Shown here in pieces: positions 12,701 through 24,700 of a stretch of 64,000 nucleotides of DNA; the stretch's first letter is position 1; every line of letters begins with the position of its first letter. Under the pieces are notes generated by a model. The model made no database searches and was not told the DNA's origin. It worked only from the letters and a program-made list of their open reading frames with translations. The stretch lies in contig CM070515.1 in the NCBI GenBank assembly GCA_036346375.1, positions 17,196,423 to 17,260,422 of the forward strand, given 5' to 3'. This DNA comes from Guadua angustifolia. Lineage: Eukaryota > Streptophyta > Magnoliopsida > Poales > Poaceae. Made by a program: the position numbers and the translations under genes.

Positions 12701-15700
12701 TCTTGGGTCATGGTCCCGGTACGTGGATTGCTAACTTCCACGCACTCCTATCCAATGCCAAATCTTTGGAAACATTACAGCCCATCAATTCTATTCTAAC
12801 TGCTTCTTTCCACATTGGCACCAGTGCCTCGGGAGGCCTCCGTTGGAAATGTTCAAACCATTGTGCCTCAGGAGGCCTCTGTTGGAGATGTCCAAACCAT
12901 CTCAGACGATTTTAGACAAACTTTTCTTCGATTGGTGCTACCCCAACCCTATCATGTATACCATTATTGCGGATTCGATTTCGCCTTGTATGACTGCAGA
13001 TCCACCGCAGCATTCACATCTCTACTATGCTCATTTTTGTATATGTTGTCTTTTTGTTGCTCAACATTTCGCTCCATATAACATCACAAGTCTAATCGTC
13101 TCCTATAGAACTTACCCTTAACTTTTGAAGGACTTTTCTATTACATAGGACACATCATGTGGCTCACATCTTCATTAATCTTGCAGTCACTCTGTAGTTG
13201 TATAGCATTGATCTCAAATATCGAAAAGTTACTTTTGGAGCACTACTTTTTCATCCATACTAACATTTCCATCACCTATTATAGCACTTTTGAAAGCAAC
13301 TCATATACTCAGTTTTAGTCCTACGAAGTCTAAAACCCCTTATTCTAAAGTCTTACCTTCATAACTCAAGTTTTCTATCAACACCTACCCTACTCTCATC
13401 AATTAGCACCGCATCATCAGTAAAAAGAATACACCAAAGGATCTGTCGAGGTTTGTTACCGACAATAATTAAAAGGGGGCTAAGCGCTGGATCGAAAACT
13501 CGATGGTAGCACAAGACACGGGAAATTATACAGGTTCGGGCTCTCGCGGTGGAGATAATACCCTAGTCCTGTGCTCTGGAATTATGAGTAGCTAACTTAT
13601 TTGCTGATCATGTTGTCCTCCCTTCTCCTCCCCCACCCCCCTTTATATAGCTGAGGAGGGTGGTTACAAAGGAGAGTCCTAATTGGTTACAAGGTGGAGA
13701 TTGTATCTCTTTCCTTATCTGCTAAGCATGATAGCGGTTAGGATTACAATTATATCCTTCCTAAGCAGGGTTGGTTTCCATCTTCGTGGTTTCCTTGTTG
13801 CATGGCGGCTCCGCCTCCGGAAATACCCATCTTCATGTAGTCGGCTTGGCCCATCCTCTTGGTGATCCTCACGCCCGCCATGCAGATACCAGGTCCATAT
13901 ACTCCACAAGAGTCCCCGAGTGCTTTGCGATCGAAGTTGCCGCTTCTCGGTCGCGGCCACCGAGTCATGCTTCATGCCGAAAGTGCTTCCAGTTCTTGAT
14001 GTAGTTTCGATCGGTTTTCCTTTCGAAAGTGCCCATTGTAGGCAAAGAGATCGCGAAGGACTCAATAGAGCTCCACGCGTCGCATCCAAATTTAGTAGCC
14101 CTGAAATCATATATATGCAGAACTTAGACGATGTAAAAACAATTCACCCGGACGTGATATCCAACTGGTTTATATATAACTTTAAAGTTTTTTACTCCTT
14201 TTCCTTATTGATTTTGAATTCATCCGAGTGGTTTGACTCTCTTTGTTTAAACACTCGCCTCGACTAGTTTAGCCCCGAGCGTCGAGTCGGCCATGGCTCT
14301 TTTTCCCAGCACGTTTTGGGTGACTAAAGTTCGTCGCTCATGGGGTCGAGCTTCACAACTCTAATTAACGCGACTCGGATTCATTTGCAATCGCTAAGTA
14401 AAAAGAAGAAAGAAAACTCAGAAAAAAGATGCGCGACGACAAGACACTATTAGGTGTAGCCTCGACTTCATCGCTTAGTTGTGGATCAACTAAGTAGCAA
14501 GTCAAGAAAGTCAACAATTTTATTCATAATTGTTAAAGTAGACTTGTATAGGGTGTTATTTGCATTTTTCCATCTTTCACTGTACATGTATTTCTTGGCC
14601 TTTTGGCCCATTGAATGAAGTGTGTCAGATTCCAATATCGATAACATGGTATCGAGCCCTAGCTAGGGTTTCAGAAGGCCGCCATGCCCGCCACCGCCGT
14701 AGTCCTTGCTTGGCGACGCCACCGCCATTGTCAGAAGACTCTCGTGACGGCGCCTCTCCCTCTTTCTTGCGGCGCTTCCTCCTCTGCTTTGACGCCAGAC
14801 TTTCTTCCGCGCATGGCATCGTCCACTGCCATGCTGCAGCCTCCAGCCACGGAGGAGCCATCGCTGCCGCTTCTGCGGCATCGCTTCGTCCGCTTCACGG
14901 CCTTTCTCCAAAGACGGCGTCTCCTCCGTCGGCCTCTCTCCCCTGTCCGCTCACGGCCTCTCCAAAGATGGCGCTAACTCACGGCCTCCATCGCTTCCAA
15001 AGATCTGGCGTCAACTCACCGGCTCTCCTCTCCATCTCCAATGCTCCTCTCCCGCTTCTTCCAAAGATGCAGATTCTCCGCTCCTACTCCTTCCAAAGAC
15101 TCAGATTCCTCCGCCGGCCGCATGCCTCCCACCAGCCTGCCCGGGAGTGCCTCCCTTTCGCCCTCTGATCCAAAAAAAAAGAGCGAAGAATCAGACGCCT
15201 GTGTCCGAGATGAGCTCCTCACTCTAAAATCATATCAATAGACAAGGAAAAAAAGAATGCATCTCATTGAAGACCGATGCCTTATGAAAATGTCCCACTG
15301 GCTAGAGAATATGTTTGATGGAACCAACTTTGACTAAACTAAATTTGATCCCTAATGCTCCGGGTCTCACTTCGACGGGAATAATTTTCTGCTTCCATCC
15401 CATGGGCGATTTCTTCCCATACCCTTTGGGGTCACCTCGGAACAGGTCCTGAGCATCCTCCCACTGCCATGTTTGATGGAACCAACTTCCGAGAGTGGTC
15501 CACAATCTCTGTCTCACTTGTGGTTGGGTCACCAGATGGTGCTCCTCGCTAGTTCTCGCAGATGTTCTCGCCAGATACGCTCGCAGATGTTCTCGCCAGA
15601 TACGATCAGAGACGATCCGCAGATCCGCAGACTCTTGAGGGTCGGGCAGACGGACGAGGCTCGTGGCTGTTGTTGTCATCTTGGGCAAGATGAAGGTTGA

Positions 15701-18700
15701 GCTTGCCATGGATCCGCCACTCTTCCTTCTTCTCACCGATGTGGAGCGTGCACAGCTCGGCCCAAATGAAAGCGGTGATGCTCTCTACACCTCTACACCG
15801 GAGTTGGCGAGCTCTCTTCATCGCCAGGACTCTCACGTAGATGCCTTCTACCAAATAGACATGATGTGTGGCGTCGGCTTGACTCTTTGAGCCTCCCTAC
15901 ATCCGACCTGCGATCGCTGCGGCCTTCATCGGGACCACAAGAGTCTTTGTTCGCCTCTTTGAGTTCCTTCGTCGACTTCGACCGGAGTTTGAGCAGCTTC
16001 GTGCTCAGCTTCTGTCTCGTTCGCCTCGACCGTCTCTGGTTGAGGCCCTCACTCTGGTCCGTGCTGAGGAGACTCGTCTTCGTGGGGTTCTCTCGTCCTC
16101 CTCGTCGGTCTTGATCACTTCCACACCTCCTACTGTGACTGCTCCTGTGACTCCTGTCCCAGCATCGGCAGGAGGCTCCGTTGCTGTGGTGAGTACCGTT
16201 GGTGCAGTGGTTCGTTGTAACTACTGCAAGAAGACAGGGCACACCATTGAGCAGTGCAGGAGGCGGCCTCAGAACCGCAAGGGTGGCGGTGGTGGAGCTG
16301 GAGGTAGTGGAGCTGATGCCTCTCGTCCACCTGATGCCCTGCTGACAGCCATGCAGGATGTGACTCAGCGCCTTGAGCACATGGAGCGCCGTCTGGGGGC
16401 GACACCTTCCTCAGGACCTTCTGTTGCCAGTCTTCCTTCAGGTACAAAATTACCCTGGATTCTTGACTCTGGTGCATCCTTCCATATGACATCTGATCTC
16501 ACTCACCTTGGCCCACTGAGTTCTTCAGCTATCTCTATGTCTGTCACAACGGCTGATGGCACTTCCCTCTCAGTTGTTGGTCGGGGCACTCTTCACACTT
16601 CTTGTTTTCATGTTCCTTCTGTTTCACATGTTCCTCGCCTCAATTTACAGCTTATCTCTGCCGCCACTTGTCGACCTTGATTGTCGATCATTCTTGAGGT
16701 CGACTCTTGTTCTATTCAGATCGCCTCACCGGACCTCGGTTGGTATCGCCGTCGTCCGTGACTCTCGGCGTCTTTGGGAGCTTGATCGCTTCTTTCCTCC
16801 GCTCACACGCCCACCTCCATCGCCTGGCCGATCGCTGTCTCGATGTCACTTGTCCTCGCCACCCCTGCTTCCGCCAGTTTTGCTCAGTGGCATCATCGTT
16901 TAGGTCACATGTGTGGGTCTCGTCTTTCTTTGTTAGTGAGTCGTGGTGTTCTTGGGAAGGTTCCTGGTGATACCTCCCTGTCTTGTATGGGTTGTAAGCT
17001 TGAAAGCGACATACTACCCTATCCCACCAAAGGACTCAATGTCTCTTCACCGCTTGATTTGGTTCATTCGATGTATGGGGCGGCCCCTTCGCTTCAAAAA
17101 GGGTCATCGTTACGATGTTATCCTAAACGCTAAACCAGAAATGATTGGTCGCCTTTGTTTAGCGTTTAGACCGCTTAAACGATGTTTACACGGAGTTAAA
17201 CGGCCTAAACGGTTTTGTATCAGTAGCATTAAAATAAACATATTTATGCTTATAGAAGAATAAAATATTAGAGCAAGTACACATATTTATGCATGTAAAA
17301 AATATATATACGATTTATACATGTAACAAATAAAGTATACATATTTATGTATGAATAATATAAGATATACATAATAATATATGAAAAAACTCAAGTGAAT
17401 TTGGTTGTGTTCGCTTAAATAAATGGGTTAAACTACCGCTTAGCTCGCTTAATAGCGTTTACCTCGATTCTGCTTAGACCGTTTAGACCGCTTAACTCCG
17501 CTTTTTGACCGCTTAAACGGCCAACCGCTTAATGGACCGCTTACACACTAAACGATTACGCTTTACCATCACATCGCTTAACGCCGCTTAAACTACCGCT
17601 TAGGCCGTTTAGGCGAACACTGATCGTTACTATGTGATCTTTATTGATGATTTCTCTCGTTACACTTGGATCTATCTTCTGACTTCTAGGCATCAGGTGT
17701 TGTCTGCCTACCAGGCCTTCGCTTCTATGGTCCGCACACAGTTTGACTCGCCTATTCGCGTCTTCCGTGCTGACTCTGCTGGCGAGTACCTATCCACCTC
17801 TCTTCGTCAGTATCTTCTTGAGCAGGGTACCCTTCCTCAGTACTCTTGTATTGGTGCTCATGCTCGTAATGGTGTTTCGAGCGCAAGCATCGCCACCTTC
17901 TTGAGATCGCCGAGCGATGATGTCGTTTTCATCTGTTCCACCCCACTGGCCGAGGCCGCTTTCTACCATTGTCTACCTTGTGAACCTTCACTTTCATCGC
18001 TTCTTCTTGGTACTACCTCGTTGAGCGTCTCTTTGGTCGGGCTCCTCAAGATACCACCTTCGTGCTTTGGTGCGTTGTTTTGTGCTTCTTCACCGTGAGC
18101 TTAACGGTTAATCGTCATCCGTTGAGTGCGTCTTTCTTGGCTATGATGCTGAGCGCAAGGGTTATCGCTGTTGGGACCCTGTGGCTCGCAGGATCCGGGT
18201 CTCTCGAGATGTCACTTTTGATGAGTCTCGATCCTTCTTCACTCGTGATCCTTCCTCTAGCCCGCACTCTACCTCTGCTTCTCTCTCCTTCCTCACTCTA
18301 CCTGATGCCTCTCCTCCGTCCCTACCTTTACCTTCACCTCCATCCTCGCCATCATCACCCTCACCTTCCTTCCTGCACCCTTCGTCCACGCTTCCACCCT
18401 CCCTCACCACCTCAAGAAACCTTCCTTTGTCTTTACGCCTCCTCCGTCTGCTTCCACTACACTCGTCGTCCACCTCCTCTCAGTTCCTCCTCCCTTCTAG
18501 GTCCAGCTCCTCCCACTTCAGAGTCTTCTCCCTCTTCAGAGTCCTCTCCCTCTGCTCCTTCTTCAGAGTGTGACTCTCCTACTCCCTCACAGCGGTACGC
18601 TCTTCGTGATCGGAGTACGATTCCTCGTCCCGATCGCTACGGTTTTGCTGCTCGCCATCGCCTCCTCCGAGCCTACTTCCTATCGCGATGTTGTTACTCA

Positions 18701-21700
18701 TTCCGAGTGGCGATTCGCCATGGTCGAGGAGCTTGTCGCTCTAAGAAAGATCGGCACTTGGGACCTTGTCCTCTTCCTACTGTCACTCCTATCACGTGCA
18801 AGTGGGTCTATAAGATCAAGACTCGCTCTGATGGCTCTATTGAGCGCTATAAGGCGCGTCTCGTTGCACGTGGTTTTCAGCAGGAGTATGGGCGTGATTA
18901 TGAGGAGACCTTTGCTCCTATTGCTCACAGGACCACTGTGCACACACTTGTGGCCGTTGCCTCTGTTCGCCGATGGACCATCTCTCAGCTTGATGTGAAG
19001 AACGCTTTTCTTCACGGTGAGCTACGTGAGGAGGTCTACATGCACCCACCTCCTAGATATTCTGTGTCAGATGGCCACGTGTGTCGCCTTCGTCGTTCTC
19101 TCTATGGGCTCAAGCAAGCCCCTCGTGCTTGGTTTGAGCGCTTCACCTCTGTTGTCACCACTGCTGGTTTTGTTGCTAGTGAGCACGACCCTGCTCTCTT
19201 CGTTCACACTTCTCCTCGTTGTCGTACTCTTCTTCTTCTCTACATGGATGACATGCTCATCACAGGTGATGATCCTCAGTACATTGCCTTTGTGAAGGCG
19301 CGTCTCGATGGCGCGCCAGATGTCCGATTTGGGTCCTCTTTGGTATTTCCTTGGGATTGAGGTCACTTCACGCTGAGGGCTACTACCTCTCCCAAATGAA
19401 GTACATTCAGGATCTCCTTGATCGGGCATGTCTCACCGATCAGCGTACTGTTGCCACCCCTATGGAGCTTCACCTTCAGCTTCGTCCTACTGATGGTACT
19501 CCTCTTGCGGATCCTACTCGCTACCGCCACCTTGTTGGGAGTCTTGTTTACCTTGGCATTACTCGCCCTGACATCTCCTATGTTGTTCACATCTTGAGTC
19601 GGTTTATGCAGACTCTACTCAGATACACCATACCACCTCCTTCGGGTCTGCAGATCTTCGTGGTACCATTGATCGCCGTCTGCTTTTTCTCTTGCTCCAA
19701 CTCTTTGCGACTTCAGCCTATTCAGATGCTTCTTGGGCTAGTGATTCCTCCGATCGTAAGTCCTCTCGCTTATTGTGTCTTCCTTGGCTCTTCTCGATTG
19801 CTCGAAGACCAAGAAGCAGATCTAGCTCGCCCAAGATCGAGGTCGAGTTCTTGCTACCGCCTCTGTGGATGTACCGAGGTGACTTGGTTACGGTGGCTCT
19901 GGCAGATTTTGGTGTCACCGTCCCTCGCCTCACGACAAGCAGTGCTCGACAAAGATAATGACAAAATTAAGTAAAAGCGACTTAGTGCTTTATGCTCCAT
20001 GTGTTGTCGACGATCATGCCGCCCTTGCTCGTGGCGCAAGCATAGGCTTGCAATGAGCCAGATATGCGTTCAGACGCAGCGTTGGCTCGTGGTCTTGCCG
20101 AAGGTGGCGCTTCGTGGCGTAGGCGTAGCTCGTGGTCGTCGGCCGGGTGGCGCAGTGGCGCAGCGAGGCTCGTGGTCGCGCTTAAAGATGGCGCCGGGCG
20201 CAGCGAGGCTCGTGGCCATGCCGAAGTTGGCGCTAAGGGCGCAGACGTGGCTCGTGGCCATGCCGAAGTTGGCGCTCGGGGCGCAAGCGTGGCTCGTGGC
20301 CGTGCCGAAGTTGGCGCTCGGGGCACGGGCGTGACTCGTGGCCGTGCCGAAGGTGGCGCCAGAGCGTAGGCGTTGGCTCGTGGCGCGCCGGCGGTGGCGC
20401 TTGGCGCGGCGTGGCTCGTGGCCGCGCCTAAGGTGGCGCTTGGCACAACGCGAGCCGTGGTTAAGGTGGCGCTTCGGCGCGGCGTAGGCTCTGGTCGTGT
20501 TAAAGGTGGCGCGGGCGCAGCATAGACTCTTGGTCGTGCCGGTTGGCGCCGGGCGCAGGCGTGGGCTCTTGTCGTCAGGCCGGTTGGCGCCGGGCGCAGC
20601 GGTCCGCTAATGCAAATATCTTCTTTACCGTAGTCGGCGGCCTCCGGGACATCTTGACCAAGTTGGCGTCGCTGACTCCTTTCTGAAAAGCCGCTATGAC
20701 AATTGCATCTGAGATGTTCCGGATCGAATCTTTACTGTGTCCGAATCGGGAAGTCAGCCCCCGACTTACTACTCGTGAGTAGATGGCCGCGGCGCTCTCC
20801 GACCCGAACGGAAGTCCGAATGGAGTATCAATGAAGTCTCTCCCAGATTGGATCTGGTCCGAGTCCGAGAGAGCAAAATTGTCAAGATCGTCGGCGATGA
20901 AGTCCAAGCTCCCGAAGCGAAGGTGATGATGATGATTCCGCTGCCGCCGCTTTCCTTGCGAGTGCTGCCGCTGCGACCTCAGGCCACCAACGCCAAGCAA
21001 GGGCTATCGGTGGGCGCCATACACAAGCGCTTCGGGCGAGCTTGCTGGTCGGCTTGGAAGGTCAAGAGGCATCGTCATGGGGACATACTCGCCGGTCGAC
21101 GTGAAGGCCAAAAGGGTTCCGCCATAGGTTCTAGCGCCGTCACGGGGACGCACACGCCGAGCATCGCCTCGGATGTGGCGCGCACGAAGGCCATCGGCTC
21201 GGTGTTATCGCCGGGCGACATACGCGCATTTAACGCCATCGCTCAGATCACGTGTGGCGCGTCGCGCGCCGCCACCAATGGGCAAGGGCACGGCGAGGCC
21301 ACCTCGGCGGTTTCACTGCGACTTGAGTCGAGCGCGATTGCGAAGGCCGATGCAAAGATCAACCGCCGCTGTTTCCATCGATCTTGGCGGCGGCTCGAGG
21401 TGGCGGATCAACAGCGGCTCACCGGGCGAATCAGATTCAAGGCGACGCGCAAGTCCGGCCGAGGCGGGCCGGATCGGCAGAGATTCGCGCGAAGGCGACG
21501 GGAGCGATTTAACGGCGGCGACGAGCAGATTCCGTTGATGGAGGCCATCGAGCTTGTTAAGATTGATCTTCACGCGCTTCTACCGGGCGCCAACCGCCGA
21601 GGTTTGTTACCGACAATAATTAAAAAGGGCTAAGCGCCGGATCGGAAACTCGATGGTAGCACAAGACACGGGAAATTATACAGGTTCGGGCTCTCGCGGT

Positions 21701-24700
21701 GGAGATAATACCCTAGTCCTGTGCTCTGGAATTATGAGTAGCTAACTTATTTGCTGATCATGTTGTCCTCCCTTCTCCTCCTCCCCCACCCCCTTTATAT
21801 AGCTGAGGTGGGTGGTTACAAAGGAGAGTCCTAATTGGTTACAAGGTGGAGATTGTATCTCTTTCCTTATCTGCTAAGCATGATAGCGGTTAGGATTACA
21901 ATTATATCCTTCCTAAGCAGGGTTGATTTCTATCTTCAGGGTTTCCTTGTTGCGCATGGCGGCCTGCCTCCTGGGAAATACCCATCTTCATGTAGTCAGC
22001 TTGGCCCATCCCCTCTTGGGTGATCCTCACGGCCCGCCATGCAGATACCCGGGGTCTATATACTCCACAGGATCTCTCCTTATATGTCTCACGTGACTTC
22101 ATCCATCACTAGGGCAAACATATAGAGGCTCAATATTGACCCTTGATGTAGTCCTATCTTAATAGGAAAGTCATTGGTATAGCTATCACATGTTTTGACA
22201 TTAGTCATAACATCGTCATACATATCCTTGATTAAGGTAATATACTTCGTTGGGACTTTTTTCTTTTCAAGTGCCCACCACATGACTTTTCTTGGCACTT
22301 TGTCATAAGTTTTCTCCAAGTCGATAAACACCATGTGTAGATCCTTCTTTCCTCCCTATACCTCTCCATCAACTGTTGTGTCAAGATCTCTAGGGTCGAC
22401 CTCCCAGGCATAAAACCAAATTGGTTTTTCGTCACGTTGGTCGCTCTTCTTAAATAATGCTCAATTGCTCGCACCCAAAGCTTCATTGTGTGGCTTATAA
22501 GCTTAGTTCCTCTATAATTAGTACAACTTTGGATGTCTCCTTTATTCTTGGAAAGTGGCACTATTGTGCTTCTCCGCCACTCGTAGAGGATAATGTTAGA
22601 TGTAGTATTTTTCTTTTACAGACTGTTAGTTTAGAGGCAATTTTCCATTCCCTCTGTTATATTCACCAAAAAGCAATAGTTATTGGCATGGTTATCATGG
22701 CGACAAGACGAGGCGAGGCACCAGCCGAATGCCTGGACGTCTAGTGAGCTCTATTGTGCTTAGTTGTCTGAGGTGCTCATTTTTAGTTTTCAATGATAAA
22801 GTCTCTGATTCTGAATATGTGCTATCTCGTGTTGTTAAAGTCTTGATGAAGTTACTTTCAATTATTGCAGTCACTTGAATGTGTTGAGGAAGCTTTGGTA
22901 AAGTTAGAAAATTTGCTTCAAGAATTGCATCTTTCCAGTTCCAACTCTGGTAAGGAGGATCTAAAGGCTGCATGTTCTGATCTTGAAATGATCAGAAGGC
23001 TGAAGAAAGAAGCTGAGTTTCTTGAGGCTTCCTTTCGAGCAAAAGCAGAATATCTGGAGGTGAGATTAGTTGTCTATATTTATTGCAGTGCTTTTTACTA
23101 GCCATGCATTTTCCTCTTAAAAAAGGGTAGTCATGCATCGATACAAGTACGAACACAATAATTTCTTGAAATATTTCACTGTAACCGAAATGACAGAAGT
23201 GACACATAAATAAATTGCAGTTTGTATATAGAACAGTAAATCTTATTTCTTTGGGAACATAAAGAAATATTTATGCTCTTGTGCTCCTTTCAGAATAGTT
23301 TCTTAGGATGGACAATCTGTTTGCTGTGTTTAAACTTTAAAGTTGTGTCAGTCCTTTCTTCCACTGATAACATGGTAGATGTTATAGATAATGAAGTTAT
23401 TTAGTTGATTCATGTTGAAATTACTAAGGGTTTTGGAATTGGAAGAGATATCTGTTCAACATTTAAAATTTGTACTATCACTTCAAAATAACTGCTAATA
23501 ACCACACATTAGTTTGTCTGACAGCGAGTCATCGGATGCTTTTGGTTTTGTGTCCGACATAATAGGTGTATACAATGTACATGTTGGCAACTTGCTCCCA
23601 CCCCACCCCACCCCACCCCACCACAAAAGCAGTATACTGGATGGTATTACTAGGTGATACAACTATGATTTACTATCATTATAGCTGTACTGAACTTTTC
23701 TGATGGTTGACTAGGCTGATGCTAGTAGCAGACCATTATCTCCTGCTATCGAGGAAGGGCATGGAAAGACACATAGCAGGGCTAATGAGACTTCAACACC
23801 GCAAAAACCAGCAAACAGGTGATATTCTCTTGTAACTAATTACAATATAGTTGTGATAGTTTCTGTGATTTCAGGGAGGAGAATAAGCTCTGTTCGTTTT
23901 TTGTATTTCTTATTTCTATGTCAGGGTGGAGAATAAACGTCGACCATTTTGGGACTTCTTTGGTAGGACTTCTGGAAGGAAAGTTGAGCAAGTACAAGTT
24001 GCAAATCAAGATGTATGGATTTGTACCCTATGTATTTTATTGTTTTATGCATTTAGTATCTCCCCAAACTAAGAAACATGGAAAAAGAAAAGGAGGGGGG
24101 GGGAGTTTTGCAGTATGTGTTTGAGCTGTTGCATTTAACAGTGGAGGGATTACATAATTCATGAATGATTAGTGATTACTGAAAAGTGCTGACTAGGACA
24201 CTCTGGCTTTAGTATAATTACTGAAAAATAATTTTGATCTTCTGGAGAATATCATCTAATTTTGTCCCGAAAGATGTCTAATTGCACCATGTTCCTAATG
24301 TACTGGATTTCCCCCTTTTTCTTGTGAAAGGCTTCTGTTGCCAATGTGGATGACAAAGACATGGAGTCAAATGATATCCTTCGCTTTGAACAGTTGAGGT
24401 GTGAGCTGATTGAATTAGAAAAAAGAGTTCAGAAGAGTGCAGATGATGCTCAAAAGGAAGAGGTATGCTTGTTTAACCTTTGTTTTTAAATAGCAAATGA
24501 GAATGCCATTGGTATTTGAGTTAACACTTGGACCTGGAACTCAGCATTAATGCTGGAAATACTATGAGAATTAATCGCTTCATGTTTTGTTATTAACTCT
24601 GTTGGATATTGTGACTATTACTTTTTAAAGCCATAATGGCTGGTTTCACTTTTGTAAAAGTTTCTTCAGTTTTGAAGAGCTAGTTATTCAGTAATGTCCT

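Larger units (their letters stand above)
14531..19954 (+). mobile_element. Copia LTR retrotransposon nested in the Gypsy-like element, 3' end missing
   Basis: It begins TGTTAAAG at 14531, with a short 5' LTR up to 14646 and a primer-binding site TGGTATCGAGCC at 14647-14658. Gag, protease, integrase, reverse transcriptase and part of RNase H follow in the order typical of Copia. No 3' LTR is present: RNase H fades out at about 19930 and host-element sequence follows. The 5-mer ATAAT precedes the element (14526-14530) and also occurs at about 19955-19959. This may be a target duplication, but there is no CA end, so the match could be chance. Confidence 0.82.
13444..22069 (-). mobile_element. 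Gypsy-like LTR retrotransposon inserted in the LINE
   Basis: Two direct repeats (13444-13908 and 21595-22069) bound an 8.6 kb insertion. The flanking duplication is GGATC at 13439-13443 and 22070-22074. Orientation is minus: a TGGCGCC-type primer-binding site lies next to the right-hand LTR, a purine tract (ACTCGGGGACTCT, minus strand) lies next to the left-hand LTR, and a gag fragment is on the minus strand at about 20575-21000. No reverse transcriptase of its own remains, so it is non-autonomous or internally deleted. A Copia element occupies 14531 to about 19954. Confidence 0.88.
12607..22582 (-). mobile_element. RTE-like LINE, 5'-truncated, split by an LTR element
   Basis: On the minus strand 22582-22075 encodes the middle of a non-LTR reverse transcriptase, with one frame change: CTNYRGTKLISHTMKLW, NQFGFMPGRST, VFIDLEKTYDKVPRKV and IKIGLHQGSILS. 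The frame resumes at 13443 with ILWCILFTDDAVLIDESRVG, which carries the catalytic DD. The 3' end (about 12690-12607) has the conserved AWKLAIHVPGP region and a TTG-repeat tail, typical of plant RTE elements. The element is flanked by a 14-15 bp duplication, GTAGAGATAATGTT at 12593-12606 and the same with one extra G at 22583-22597. Without the inserted LTR element it is only about 1.35 kb. Confidence 0.88.

Noticed and set aside
14560..15168. Plus-strand frame of 202 codons after the nested Copia LTR
   Set aside because: Starts inside the LTR and crosses the primer site. The Ser/Pro/Arg-rich text does not match gag; real gag similarity begins near 15463.
18062..19360. A single 432-codon frame that could be taken as one gene
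   Set aside because: The first part is out-of-frame text; only the later part is Copia reverse transcriptase, which belongs to the nested element.
20848..21633. Plus-strand frame of 261 codons
   Set aside because: Antisense to the Gypsy gag fragment and 5' leader, and runs into the LTR; composition-driven.
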